Assembly: GCF_021147775.1 (NCBI RefSeq)
Contig: NZ_JAGTPK010000002.1
Location: 186,001 to 250,000, forward strand
DNA length: 64,000 bases
Direction: 5' to 3'
From: Pseudomonas californiensis
GTDB lineage: Bacteria; Pseudomonadota; Gammaproteobacteria; Pseudomonadales; Pseudomonadaceae
Shown: in pieces, positions 16,699 to 26,134 of the stretch
How the letters are laid out: every line of letters starts with the position of its first letter
How positions within the stretch are numbered: the stretch's first letter is position 1
Notes under the pieces: model-generated
Told to the model about the DNA's origin: nothing
The model's input: the letters and a program-made list of their open reading frames with translations, nothing else
Databases searched by the model: none
Program-made: the position numbers and the translations under genes

Positions 16699-17205
16699 AT
16701 GACCAACCAAACCGAAACTGCGATCCTTGCCGGCGGCTGCTTCTGGGGCATGCAGGACCTGCTGAGGCGTTATCCCGGTGTGCTGCACACGAGAGTCGGT
16801 TACACCGGTGGCGAGGTGCCGAATGCAACCTATCGCAACCATGGCAATCATGCCGAAGCCATTGAGATTGTCTTTGATCCTGCTGTGATCAGTTATCGGC
16901 AGATTCTCGAGTTCTTTTTCCAGATCCATGATCCGAGCACCTCGAACCGGCAGGGAAATGACATCGGGCCTGGCTATCGTTCGGCGATTTATTATCTCAG
17001 CGAACAGCAGCGTGACGTTGCTGAAGATACCGCCGCTGACGTCGATGCTTCAAAACTGTGGCCTGGCCGTGTGGTCACGGAAATCGAGCCAGCGGGGCCT
17101 TTCTGGGAGGCGGAGCCGGAGCATCAGGATTATCTCGAACGCATTCCCAACGGTTATACCTGCCACTTCATCCGGCCGAACTGGAAATTGCCGAAGCGTG
17201 CTTGA
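16699..17205 (+). CDS. msrA: Peptide-methionine (S)-S-oxide reductase
   Basis: This 168-residue enzyme reduces the S-epimer of methionine sulfoxide in proteins and free form. The catalytic motif [12 protein letters not shown] places the active cysteine at residue 14; VGYTGG and the late [22 protein letters not shown] block are typical. The only other cysteine (about residue 156, in YTCHF) is not in the usual C-terminal resolving position, suggesting a reduced recycling cysteine set. A GGAAGG ribosome site precedes ATG 16699. It appears monocistronic. Confidence 0.95.
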   Translation: MTNQTETAILAGGCFWGMQDLLRRYPGVLHTRVGYTGGEVPNATYRNHGNHAEAIEIVFDPAVISYRQILEFFFQIHDPSTSNRQGNDIGPGYRSAIYYLSEQQRDVAEDTAADVDASKLWPGRVVTEIEPAGPFWEAEPEHQDYLERIPNGYTCHFIRPNWKLPKRA

Positions 17206-17244
17206 GCGTGACGGGTGCAGAAAGGTTGGGCGGGCCACGAATCG

Positions 17245-17278
17245 GAAAACCGTATAGCGTGGTCTGTCCGGTTTTTTC
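17245..17278 (+). terminator. Possible terminator after msrA
   Basis: AAAACCG (17246-17252) can pair with CGGTTTT (17269-17275), followed by further T. The loop is 16 bases and the stem is only 7 pairs, so this is a weak call. Confidence 0.35.
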
Positions 17279-17459
17279 TGCAGGCGGCGGACTGTTTCAA
17301 GTCGAGACTATTACCGCTGTTCCTCAGGCATAGCTCCGCTGCCTGGCTGCTTGAATGGGCCAGAAAGAAACTCTGCCAATCATGTTTTTAAAGTTTCCCT
17401 CCTGATTGAATTACGCTTCCGATCCCGCTGGACCTCAATGCGACACAACGGAATTCATT

Positions 17460-18452
17460 GTGAAACTCGATAGTGCAAGATCGAACCTGCCAAGCCCGTC
17501 CGGTATCCGGTGGGAGGCTCACGCCTGCCTGCCTCTGTTACCTGATCAGGACATGGCCGCGCTTTTACGCTATCAACAAGCCGGTTTCCATCACGTCTCG
17601 GTCAACGTGGGTATGGACATGACTCCGTTTGCGACCGTCATGCAGGTCATTGCCGGGTTCAGGCGCTGGATCGCCCGGCATCCGGATAACGTCCTGCTGG
17701 TGCACGATGTCGCTGATATCCATCGCGCGCGGGATCAGCATAAGCTGGCGGTTTCGTTTGATCTCGAGGGCTCCAGCATGCTCCTTGAGGACACGGCGAT
17801 GGTCGGGTTGTTCGCCTCCCTGGGTGTCAAACAGCTACTGCTTGCCTACAACCGTGACAATAGCTGTGCAGGCGGATGCCACGGTGCCAATATCGGACTT
17901 TCGCCCTTTGGCCGTGAGGTGGTCGCCGCAGTGAACAAAGCCGGTATGGTCATGGACTGCTCGCACGCCAGCAAGCGTTCGAGTATGGAGGTCATGGAGA
18001 TCTCTCAACGGCCGGTGGTTTTTTCTCATACCAATATCAAGGCCGTTTTCGACCACCCAAGAACGGTCGATGATGAGCAAATACAAGCCTGTGCAGCCAC
18101 GGGCGGGGTGATTGGCTTGACCGGGTTGGGTATCTTCCTGGGTGATCCCGAAGCGTCTGTGCAGGCGTTCGTGCGCCAGATCGATTATCTGGCAGAGCGG
18201 GTCGGCACCGCTCATATCGGGCTGGGGCTGGATACGGAACTGTGTCCAGGCCTGAACGACTTCCCTGCGGGCGAAAGCGAGGAAGCCTGGTGGCCGCCCG
18301 AGTTTTACGGACCGGTAAGCGGCCAGGCCCAGTTACAACCAGAAAGGCTGGCAGACATCGAGCATGCGGTTGAGCGACTTGGCTATCAGAACGATGACAT
18401 CAATGCGATTTTCGGCGACAACTTTGTGCGAGTGGCGCAGAGCTCGTGGTGA
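17460..18452 (+). CDS. Membrane dipeptidase family protein (peptidase M19)
   Basis: The protein has about 330 residues from GTG 17460, which follows an ACGGA-type site; a TTG at 17406 would add 18 residues. M19 blocks are present: FDLEGSSML (metal glutamate), MVMDCSHAS, RPVVFSHTN and a late HIGLGLDTE. In place of the HxD metal pair near the N-terminus it has EAHACLPL, so the aspartate is replaced by cysteine. It probably hydrolyses a dipeptide or a related small amide, with a modified binuclear site. No signal peptide is seen. The 254 bases before it hold no gene. Confidence 0.85.
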   Translation: MKLDSARSNLPSPSGIRWEAHACLPLLPDQDMAALLRYQQAGFHHVSVNVGMDMTPFATVMQVIAGFRRWIARHPDNVLLVHDVADIHRARDQHKLAVSFDLEGSSMLLEDTAMVGLFASLGVKQLLLAYNRDNSCAGGCHGANIGLSPFGREVVAAVNKAGMVMDCSHASKRSSMEVMEISQRPVVFSHTNIKAVFDHPRTVDDEQIQACAATGGVIGLTGLGIFLGDPEASVQAFVRQIDYLAERVGTAHIGLGLDTELCPGLNDFPAGESEEAWWPPEFYGPVSGQAQLQPERLADIEHAVERLGYQNDDINAIFGDNFVRVAQSSW

Positions 18453-18572
18453 TCAGTAACGGGCTACTGGTCACCGATCCAGTCTGCCGAGAATTAAAAA
18501 TAATCGTAAATCCGAAGCGGTAGTTCGCGAAGGTGGCGCGCCTGAAAACAACAATACGGAGTGGATAAGCCG

Positions 18573-18947
18573 ATGGATGCACAAAAAGAAATTTCCAGCG
18601 CGCGGGCAACGAGAAAAGCAGGGATTTTTATTGCACTTGCCAGCGGAGTGCTCGTTTTTGCCTCGCTCGTTTCGCTGATGCACGATTACGCGCAGCATGA
18701 AGGCCATATTTCTTTGCTAATCCTGGCATCCGATATCTTCATGAACACTCAGGGGCCTGTCTTAACCGATATCTGGAATATTGCGGCTTACCCGATTTAC
18801 CTGGACCTGTTCGGATCAGGCAGCCTCGGGTTTGCCGCTGAGGTTATCGGTCTGGTTCTGGGCGTCTATCTGGCCATCTCGGCAACGTTGAAACTCAAGC
18901 GCATCGCCAATGGCAGGCATTCATTGAAAGAGCCACTACAACCCTGA
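18573..18947 (+). CDS. Hypothetical small inner membrane protein
   Basis: This 124-residue protein is of unrecognised family. After a polar start (MDAQKEISSARATRKA) come hydrophobic segments IFIALASGVLVFASLVSLM, a middle segment around LLILASDIFM, and FAAEVIGLVLGVYLAISATL, giving about three membrane helices and a basic tail. A CGGAG site at 18555-18560 serves ATG 18573 or the GTG at 18561. No neighbour suggests a role. Confidence 0.6.
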   Translation: MDAQKEISSARATRKAGIFIALASGVLVFASLVSLMHDYAQHEGHISLLILASDIFMNTQGPVLTDIWNIAAYPIYLDLFGSGSLGFAAEVIGLVLGVYLAISATLKLKRIANGRHSLKEPLQP

Positions 18948-19076
18948 GGGTTTGAACAAAAGCAGTTGCTCGCGCAGGACGGCCTGATGAATTCCACCGG
19001 GACGCCGGCTTGCCTGTGCAGAAGTCGCTTCTCTTTGGGCGTTTGTTCAGGCGTCGGCTGTATGCCCTTGCTCCTG

Positions 19077-19703
19077 TCAGTACAACGTATCAGCGATACG
19101 CCCCGGCAAGGCCTTGTCGTAAGCATCGCCATCGATTTCATCGGCTGATATTTCTTTGAGAATCTGCCCTGCGGTTGGCAAGGCACTTCGCTCGACGTGG
19201 CGGCTCGCATCCCACAACCCCGCCCGGATGACTGCCCGGCTGCATTGGAAGTACACGCTCGTCACCGTGATGCAGAGTACGGATCTGGGCTCTTGGCCTT
19301 TTACAGCGAAGCGCGAAAGCAGGTCGGGTTGAATGGAAATTCGTGCCATTCCATTGACCCGCAATGTTTCGCCGACACCGGGCACGAGGAACAGCAGCGC
19401 AACGCGTGGGTCTTCGATGATGTTGCGCAGGGTATCGATCCGGTTGTTGCCGCGTCGGTCCGGTAGATACAGTGTCTTGCTGTCTTCGATATGAACGAAG
19501 CCCGCCTGATCACCGCGCGGAGAGGCATCGAGCCCACCAGCCCCGGATGAGGCAAGCACCGCAAAAGGAGCCGCTTCTATAAAGGGCCTGTAGGCAGGAT
19601 GAATATGATCTGTCTCTTTCATACGAGACGGCGCAGCGACGGCTCCGTAGAGTTTTTCCAGCGCTTGGAGAGTACTTACATACGAATTGTCTTCGGTATC
19701 CAT
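19077..19703 (-). CDS. PPOX-type flavoprotein (pyridoxamine 5'-phosphate oxidase-like, MSMEG_1061-like)
   Basis: The protein has 208 residues. The split-barrel flavin fold is suggested by PFAVLASSGAGGLDASPRGD then GFVHIEDSKTLYLPDRRGNN and DTLRNIIEDPRVALLFLVPG, a pattern of the FMN-binding PPOX superfamily. SALPTAGQILKEI near the end is typical of the subfamily. It probably binds FMN and acts as an oxidoreductase; substrate unknown. AGGA precedes ATG 19703. Transcribed alone on the minus strand. Confidence 0.85.
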   Translation of the reverse strand: MDTEDNSYVSTLQALEKLYGAVAAPSRMKETDHIHPAYRPFIEAAPFAVLASSGAGGLDASPRGDQAGFVHIEDSKTLYLPDRRGNNRIDTLRNIIEDPRVALLFLVPGVGETLRVNGMARISIQPDLLSRFAVKGQEPRSVLCITVTSVYFQCSRAVIRAGLWDASRHVERSALPTAGQILKEISADEIDGDAYDKALPGRIADTLY

Positions 19704-19816
19704 AGTGTCCTGCCACAGCCAGTTATCGGGATGTCCTGCACCTTGTTACAGCCTACAGTCAGTCATGATCAGGCTCGGTGCAACCATACTTGCGTGATCC
19801 AATCGACCCGTAGAAA

Positions 19817-20260
19817 TCACGCTGAGCGTTCGTACCTGAGATAGCCGTTTGGATCGGTCCCGGTAAACCGGAAACCAGCCTCCTGGTACATCAATTTCGC
19901 AGGGTTGTCAGGCCTCACACTCAAGCGCAAGTGCGTGAGGCCCTGGCTCGCAGCGTCCAGTGCAAAGGTATCAAGCAGCAACCTTCCGATCCCCCTTCGC
20001 CTGCAGGCTTGCGTGACATTGATCGTACAAAGCTCCGCGTAGGCTTGCTCGTCAGTCCACAATGAGTACCCGGCGAAATCCCCGCCAGTTGTCGCGACGG
20101 TCAGCCAATCGAAGTTTTCTACCCAGCGCGACAAATGTCGCCCCAGTTCTAAGCGCCAGCTCGCTTCATGATCAGGCTCCCAACGCCGGATGTAGTCCTC
20201 TTCACCCCGGTATATGGCCGGGATATCCGTAACACATGCCTTTCTGAGTAAAACCGTCAT
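19817..20260 (-). CDS. GNAT family N-acetyltransferase
   Basis: This 147-residue protein begins MTVLLRKACVTDIPAIYRGE, the usual GNAT opening. The acetyl-CoA loop is CRRRGIGRLLLDTFA (Q/RxxGxG/A type), followed by LRLSVRPDNPAKLMYQEAGF, the C-terminal GNAT signature. Substrate is unknown. I placed the start at ATG 20260 by domain boundary; a GTG at 20308 would add 16 residues. No good ribosome site is seen for either. Confidence 0.87.
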   Translation of the reverse strand: MTVLLRKACVTDIPAIYRGEEDYIRRWEPDHEASWRLELGRHLSRWVENFDWLTVATTGGDFAGYSLWTDEQAYAELCTINVTQACRRRGIGRLLLDTFALDAASQGLTHLRLSVRPDNPAKLMYQEAGFRFTGTDPNGYLRYERSA

Positions 20261-20317
20261 TACGGCAACGGATAGAGCGCGATGCTCGTCTTGAATTGAG
20301 CGTCCCACGGGACCGGT

Positions 20318-21265
20318 TTACATCTTGCCTTTGATCGCAATGCTCAGGCTCCGCCAGACGACGAATCCGATAAAGAGCACCTCTACTGTGTCAAGCAGGA
20401 CATGGAACGAGAACTTGAACGGTTGATCGGACCAATAGAGAAGTGTAGGCGTCGATCGGTAACCGCTGATGCGCAAATGCCCACTGAACAGGGACGGTAC
20501 AAGTGCAAAGACCCGGTTCAGTTCCAGTACTGCCATGAAAATGCCCAGCAGAACAAGAAAGGTGCGTACAGGGGCGCTGAGGATTTGAGTCGCTTGCTGC
20601 GCAGACGAGCGCTCTTGTTCGTTGTTTTTCCCGGTGCTGTTGTGGGTGTCTTTGGGTTTCGGCACTTGGCCCGGTTTGTAAGGCATCTTTGCACTGGGCG
20701 CCGAATCCTCAACGATTTCGGTGGGCACTGCCACGTCCAGATAGTCGGCCAGTTCTTTCAGCCATTGGTCTGTAGGTTTGCTGCCGGGTAATACCGGGAA
20801 GCAGTCGGTCGTCAGACGATGCTCGGTGCCATCGCGCATGACCAGCCACAGTTGGGTATAAACAGGTTTGGCCTGTTTACGGCGGCGAAGCTCAAGGTAT
20901 TTGGGGGCCTGGATGCTGAAGACCGACCGCGCCCGCTCGCGGCGTGTTAGAAAGTTCTCGGTGCGGCGCTGGCCTTCGCCGTCGAGTCGGGATAACAGAA
21001 GCGTCTCGCCGGTTGCGGTGCAAAGCATCAGGAACAAGGCAGAGACGAACAACAGCAACAGGCCGAATACGATCAGCAGCGAGGCCAACAGACCTTGTTC
21101 AGCCAGCAGCGAAAAACCATCGGCGACCCCGAGCACGGCCAGCGCAACCGGCGCCATCAAGCAGGTCGTGCCTGACAGCAGTACGAGTGAGTTTTGAAAC
21201 ACATTTCGCGAGTGGATGTGCAGGTCGCCCCTGGCGGTGCGCTCGACCCGATGCCTATAAAACAT
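20318..21265 (-). CDS. Hypothetical membrane protein
   Basis: The protein has 315 residues from ATG 21265, with AGGCAGG upstream. Two adjacent hydrophobic helices (about residues 25-50 and 58-85) are followed by a cytoplasmic-looking region of about 150 residues with beta pattern (YTQLWLVMRDGTEHRLTTD), a charged linker with KNNEQERSS, and two more hydrophobic helices near the C-terminus. The arrangement resembles proteins with a membrane-embedded pair and a PH-like domain, but I do not recognise the family. ATG 21358 in the same frame is a less likely start. Confidence 0.6.
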   Translation of the reverse strand: MFYRHRVERTARGDLHIHSRNVFQNSLVLLSGTTCLMAPVALAVLGVADGFSLLAEQGLLASLLIVFGLLLLFVSALFLMLCTATGETLLLSRLDGEGQRRTENFLTRRERARSVFSIQAPKYLELRRRKQAKPVYTQLWLVMRDGTEHRLTTDCFPVLPGSKPTDQWLKELADYLDVAVPTEIVEDSAPSAKMPYKPGQVPKPKDTHNSTGKNNEQERSSAQQATQILSAPVRTFLVLLGIFMAVLELNRVFALVPSLFSGHLRISGYRSTPTLLYWSDQPFKFSFHVLLDTVEVLFIGFVVWRSLSIAIKGKM

Positions 21266-21691
21266 GCAGACCTGCCTGTGCGACGCGTTGAAGACTGATA
21301 ACAGACTGTGACCATTCAGGCCCGGACTGCGCATTTTACCGGGCGCAGAATACCTCATGCCAAGTCTTGCGAGTGGGTTGTCGGCAGGAGCCCGACCCGC
21401 CATCGCGACTGTTGGCGCGACGCGGCAGGTCAGTAATGGCACAAGTCCACTCACAATTCTCTGGGGTCGATACAGGGATCAGAACCCAGACCCGGCATCA
21501 CGCCCACTGATACTCCATCAATCACACCTTGGCGCTTAACAAAAGATAACGACATGTCGATTGTCAGGCATTTGCAAAGCTGCCTACGATGGCTCAGCTT
21601 CCAAACGGTATGGCTAGAGGGCTTGTGGGCATCTGGTTGATACGAACTGGCCGGTGATAAAGGCCTGATAACAATAAAAGGGGAGAAGTCC
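21266..21691. other. Intergenic region without a supported gene
   Basis: This 426-base gap lies between a minus-strand membrane protein and the YCF48-like gene. It contains only short open frames without ribosome sites, and must hold the two divergent promoters. I could not identify a specific operator. Confidence 0.5.
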
Positions 21692-22741
21692 ATGAGTGAG
21701 CCTTTGAATCGGCGCACCCGGTTATACGCGGGCATGTCCCTGACCGTTCTGATGTGCTGGTCGGCAATCTTGCCGGTGCAGGCTGCGTCTGATCCTGTTG
21801 CGAGCCCTGCGCCCGCCAGCGATGCAATGGTCTACGCCATTGAATCAGCCAAGGCTTCACGGGGGCTGTTGCTGGACGTTGCTCATGCCGGTGCCCGGCT
21901 GGTGGTGGTCGGTGATCATGGGCATATTCTGTATTCCGACGATCAGGGCAAAAGCTGGGTTCAGGCCCAGGTGCCAACTCGCCAATTGTTGACCGCCGTT
22001 TATTTCGCCGACGAAAAGCACGGCTGGGCGGTTGGGCACGATGCGCAGATTCTGGCCAGCAGCGACGGCGGTGCAACCTGGAGCAAGCAATTCGAAGACC
22101 TGGCTCGTGAAGCACCGCTGCTCGATGTCTGGTTCAAGGACGCCAGCAACGGGTTTGCAGTGGGTGCCTATGGGGCGCTGCTGCACACCACGGACGGCGG
22201 CGAGCACTGGCAGGACGTCAGCGAGCGTCTGGATAACGAAGATCAGTACCATCTCAATGGCATCGCGCAGGTGAAGGACGCGGGCCTGTTCATCGTGGGC
22301 GAGGCGGGCAGCATGTTCCGCTCAAGCGATGATGGGCAGACCTGGGAGCGACTCGAAGGTCCTTATCAAGGCTCATTGTTCGGGGTCATCGGCACCGCCA
22401 GCCCTTCGACGCTGTTGGCTTACGGTTTGCGTGGCAACCTGTTTCGCTCCACCGATTTCGGCGATACCTGGACGCCGATCGAGCTGCAGGGGGCTCGCGG
22501 GCCGATGGAATTCGGTCTGGCCAACGCCTCGTTGCTGGCCGATGGCTCGGTGGTGCTGGTCGGCAACGGCGGCAGTGTGATGCGCAGCAGTGATGATGGG
22601 GAAAGCTTCACGGTCTTCAACCGCCCTGACCGGATCTCGCTGGCAGGCGTTACCACCAATCTGCAGGGCAATCTGATTCTGGTAGGACAAGGGGGCGTGC
22701 GCGTCACCTCGCCAACGGGCGCCGAGACGACCCAACAATAA
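21692..22741 (+). CDS. Exported YCF48/HCF136-like beta-propeller protein
   Basis: The protein has 349 residues. The first 35 form a signal peptide (RRTRLYAGMSLTVLMCWSAI then LPVQAASD). The remainder is BNR/YCF48-type repeats: DHGHILYSDDQGKSW, DAQILASSDGGATW, YGALLHTTDGGEHW, AGSMFRSSDDGQTW, RGNLFRSTDFGDTW and GGSVMRSSDDGESF, six blades with S/TxDxGxxW. In Pseudomonas such genes commonly sit upstream of MMPL transporters, as here (27 bases apart). A periplasmic partner of the transporter is likely. GGGGAG precedes the ATG. Confidence 0.9.
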   Translation: MSEPLNRRTRLYAGMSLTVLMCWSAILPVQAASDPVASPAPASDAMVYAIESAKASRGLLLDVAHAGARLVVVGDHGHILYSDDQGKSWVQAQVPTRQLLTAVYFADEKHGWAVGHDAQILASSDGGATWSKQFEDLAREAPLLDVWFKDASNGFAVGAYGALLHTTDGGEHWQDVSERLDNEDQYHLNGIAQVKDAGLFIVGEAGSMFRSSDDGQTWERLEGPYQGSLFGVIGTASPSTLLAYGLRGNLFRSTDFGDTWTPIELQGARGPMEFGLANASLLADGSVVLVGNGGSVMRSSDDGESFTVFNRPDRISLAGVTTNLQGNLILVGQGGVRVTSPTGAETTQQ

Positions 22742-22768
22742 GAACTTTCAGGGCGGGGACATTCGCGC

Positions 22769-25159
22769 ATGACCAATCTTCAACAACCACAACATTCGGA
22801 TGAAAAGGCGACGTTTCTCGAGCGCTTGATCTTCAATAACCGCCCGGCCGTGATCATCCTGTGCCTGCTGGTGAGCATTGTTCTGTTCTGGCAGGCCACG
22901 CAGGTTCGCCCCTCTACCAGTTTCGAGAAAATGATCCCGCTGTCGCATCCGTTCATTCAGAACATGATGGAGCACCGCAATGATCTGGCGAACCTGGGCA
23001 ATACGGTTCGTATTTCCGTCGAGGCCAAGGATGGCGATATTTTTTCCAAGCAATACATGGAGACCCTGCGCCAGATCAGCGACGAAGTCTTTTACATTCC
23101 GGGCGTTGACCGCTCCGGCCTGAAGTCGCTGTGGAGCCCCAGCGTGCGCTGGACCGAGGTGACCGAAGAGGGCTTTGCCGGTGGCGAGGTCATTCCGCAA
23201 AGCTACAACGGTTCGGACAGCAGTCTGGATCAGTTGCGCAACAACATCCTCAAGTCCGGGCAGGTCGGGCGGTTGGTTGCCAACGACTTCAAATCGAGCA
23301 TCATTGATGTTCCGCTGCAAGAGTCCTACCCGGACCCGGCGGATCAGGGCAAGTTGCTGGCGCTGGACTATCAGCAGTTCTCCCACCAGCTTGAAGAAAA
23401 GATTCGCGACAAGTACGAGGCCCAGAACCCCAACATCAAGATTCATATCGTCGGTTTCGCCAAGAAAGTTGGCGATCTGATCGACGGCCTGTTCATGGTG
23501 GTCATGTTCTTCGGCATCGCCTTTCTGATCACACTGGTGCTGCTGATCTGGTTCACGCGCTGCCTGCGCAGTACCGTTGCAGTACTGATTACAACCTTGA
23601 TCGCGGTCATCTGGCAGTTGGGCCTGATGCATGTGGTCGGGTTTGGTATCGACCCCTATTCAATGCTGGTGCCGTTCCTGATCTTTGCCATCGGGATTTC
23701 CCATGGCGTGCAGAAGATCAACGGCATTGCCTTGCAGTCCAGCGAGGCGGAAAACGCCCTGATGGCGGCACGTCGGACGTTCCGCCAACTGTTTCTGCCG
23801 GGCATGATCGCGATTCTTGCCGATGCGGTGGGGTTCATCACGCTGCTGATTATTGATATCGGCGTGATCCGTGAACTGGCCATCGGTGCGTCCATCGGTG
23901 TAGCCGTTATCGTGTTCACCAACCTGATTCTGCTGCCGGTAGCGATTTCCTACGCCGGTATCAGCAAACGGGCAATCAGCCGCAGCAAGCGGGATGCGGT
24001 CTCGGAACATGCGTTCTGGCGTCTGCTGTCCAACTTCGCCAGCCCCCGGGTTGCGCCTGTTTCGATCGTGTTGGCGTTGCTGGCCTTCGGCGGTGGCCTC
24101 TGGTACAGCCAGAACCTGAAGATCGGCGACCTTGATCAGGGCGCGCCAGAGTTGCGCCCGGACTCGCGTTACAACCAGGACAACGCTTTCATCATCAATC
24201 ATTACTCGACCAGTTCCGATGTGTTGGTGGTGATGGTCAAGACGCCACCGGAAGGGTGTTCGGCCTATCCAACGATGTCAGCGATCAACGAGTTGGCCTG
24301 GAAGATGGAAAACACCCAGGGCGTGCAGTCGGCCATTTCACTGGTGACAGTTTCAAAGCAGGTCATCAAGGGCATGAACGAGGGCAACCTGAAATGGGAA
24401 ACCCTGTCGCGCAACAAGGACGTGCTCAACAACTCCATTGCGCGGGCTGACGGCCTGTACAACAACAACTGCTCGTTGGCGCCGCTGCTGGTGTTCCTCA
24501 ACGATCACAAGGCCGAAACCCTGGATCGTGCCGTGCATGCGGTGCAGGACTTTGCCAAGGAAAACAACCGTCCCGACATGCAATTTTTGCTGGCTGCGGG
24601 TAATGCTGGCATCGAGGCGGCCACCAACGAAGTCATCAAGAAGTCCGAGCTGACCATTCTGATTCTCGTCTACATCTGCGTCGCAGCCATGTGCATGATC
24701 ACCTTCCGCTCATGGGCGGCAACCTTGTGCATCGTACTGCCGCTGGTGCTGACCTCGGTGCTTGGTAATGCGCTGATGGCGTTCATGGGCATTGGGGTAA
24801 AAGTCGCGACCTTGCCGGTGGTAGCACTGGGTGTAGGGATTGGTGTGGATTACGGCATCTATATCTACAGCCGTCTGGAGAGCTTCCTGCGTGCAGGGCT
24901 GCCGTTGCAGGAGGCGTATTACGAAACGCTGAAGTCTACCGGCAAGGCGGTATTGTTCACTGGGCTGTGCCTGGCGATCGGTGTGTGCACATGGATCTTC
25001 TCGGCGATCAAGTTTCAGGCGGACATGGGCCTGATGCTGACCTTCATGTTGCTGTGGAACATGTTTGGCGCTCTGTGGCTGCTGCCTGCGCTCGCACGCT
25101 TCCTGATCAAGCCGGAGAAAATGGCAGGGAAGGTCGGCAATTCTCTGTTTTCACATTGA
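22769..25159 (+). CDS. MMPL/RND superfamily exporter
   Basis: This 796-residue protein has the RND half-repeat layout twice: a helix at about residues 25-45, a large periplasmic domain, five or six helices (about 235-390), a second helix near 430, a second periplasmic loop and a last helix bundle (about 630-790). Membrane motifs include PFLIFAIGISHGVQ and VVALGVGIGVDYGIYIYSRL, which carries the proton-relay aspartate of the MMPL family. It likely exports hydrophobic molecules; hopanoids or lipids are handled by relatives. It is co-transcribed with the YCF48-like gene. The DUF1302/DUF1329 genes often found with it are absent. Confidence 0.92.
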   Translation: MTNLQQPQHSDEKATFLERLIFNNRPAVIILCLLVSIVLFWQATQVRPSTSFEKMIPLSHPFIQNMMEHRNDLANLGNTVRISVEAKDGDIFSKQYMETLRQISDEVFYIPGVDRSGLKSLWSPSVRWTEVTEEGFAGGEVIPQSYNGSDSSLDQLRNNILKSGQVGRLVANDFKSSIIDVPLQESYPDPADQGKLLALDYQQFSHQLEEKIRDKYEAQNPNIKIHIVGFAKKVGDLIDGLFMVVMFFGIAFLITLVLLIWFTRCLRSTVAVLITTLIAVIWQLGLMHVVGFGIDPYSMLVPFLIFAIGISHGVQKINGIALQSSEAENALMAARRTFRQLFLPGMIAILADAVGFITLLIIDIGVIRELAIGASIGVAVIVFTNLILLPVAISYAGISKRAISRSKRDAVSEHAFWRLLSNFASPRVAPVSIVLALLAFGGGLWYSQNLKIGDLDQGAPELRPDSRYNQDNAFIINHYSTSSDVLVVMVKTPPEGCSAYPTMSAINELAWKMENTQGVQSAISLVTVSKQVIKGMNEGNLKWETLSRNKDVLNNSIARADGLYNNNCSLAPLLVFLNDHKAETLDRAVHAVQDFAKENNRPDMQFLLAAGNAGIEAATNEVIKKSELTILILVYICVAAMCMITFRSWAATLCIVLPLVLTSVLGNALMAFMGIGVKVATLPVVALGVGIGVDYGIYIYSRLESFLRAGLPLQEAYYETLKSTGKAVLFTGLCLAIGVCTWIFSAIKFQADMGLMLTFMLLWNMFGALWLLPALARFLIKPEKMAGKVGNSLFSH

Positions 25160-25270
25160 GTGCAAAGGCCTGGATGGCGATGTGTCTGAACGGATGCAGC
25201 GCCTGAGAGGCCGCTTTCACCCGCCAGACAGCGTGTCTCGACTCGCGAAGGGACCGCAACATTCTGCGCA

Positions 25271-25984
25271 TCAAACCCCACCCAGCACCACCGTCAATGC
25301 GTTGCGCGCGTCATCCAGCTGCACCAGCGAGGCGTGGCGGGCGGCGAGGGCGTCGCGGTTCTGGATGGCGGTAAGGATCGCCTTGTGCCGAGGCATTGCC
25401 AGCTCGTGAAGGTTGGGGCGTTTGTTGGAGTATTTGAGCGCTTCACGCAGGGCCAGCGACAACATGTTGCACAAGTGGGCCAACAGGTCGTTATGGGTCG
25501 CATCGGCGATGCGGCTGTGGAAATCGAGGTCCGGTTGCAGCAAGTCTTCCGGTGTCGGGGCAGCTTCCATGCGCAGGTAAGCTTCGTGGATCGACTCGAT
25601 CTCTTCGTCCGTGGCATGTTGCGCTGCCAGCGCTGCGACTGCCGGTTCAATCACCGCGCGCACGCTGGTGAGCAGGTTGAAGAATTCATTCTGCGGAGAA
25701 CTTTGCATCACCCAATGCAGCACATCCGGGTCAAGCAGGTGCCATTCGCGGCGTGCCTTGACCACCGTGCCGACACGCGGCCTTGAATAGACCAGGCCTT
25801 TTGCGACCAGGACCCGCGTGGCTTCACGCAGCACCGGTCGACTGACGGCGTACTCTTCGCATAGCAGGGCTTCTGCGGGGAGCTTTTCGTCAGGTTTGAA
25901 ACGGCCGGATACGATCTGCATGCCCAGTTCCTGGACAATGCGGGCGTGCATGCTTTTACGGTCGGAAGGCTTTCGATAATCCAT
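25271..25984 (-). CDS. GntR family regulator, FadR/FCD subfamily
   Basis: The protein has 237 residues. An N-terminal winged helix spans about residues 10-75 (MQIVSGRFKPDEKLPAEALL, SRPVLREATRVLVAKGLVYS, RPRVGTVV). The FCD effector domain follows, with metal ligand candidates DLDFHSRIADATHNDLL and the late RHKAILTAI. Such regulators usually sense sugar acids or organic acids and repress the adjacent catabolic genes. It stands 150 bases from the end of the dehydratase gene on the same strand. A matching operator lies at 27967-27977. Start ATG 25984 is set by domain. Confidence 0.93.
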   Translation of the reverse strand: MDYRKPSDRKSMHARIVQELGMQIVSGRFKPDEKLPAEALLCEEYAVSRPVLREATRVLVAKGLVYSRPRVGTVVKARREWHLLDPDVLHWVMQSSPQNEFFNLLTSVRAVIEPAVAALAAQHATDEEIESIHEAYLRMEAAPTPEDLLQPDLDFHSRIADATHNDLLAHLCNMLSLALREALKYSNKRPNLHELAMPRHKAILTAIQNRDALAARHASLVQLDDARNALTVVLGGV

Positions 25985-26134
25985 GGGGACGCAAGTCGAT
26001 CCTGGCGGTGAGTGCCGCGCATCATAACATTGCGCAACCGCTGCGGCGGTCGCCCGGTGAAGGCGAACGCCGCTTTCGCTCATGCTGTCATGAAGGCTGC
26101 CGGTTGCCTGATACCACTCAGTGCTGGCGTGGCA

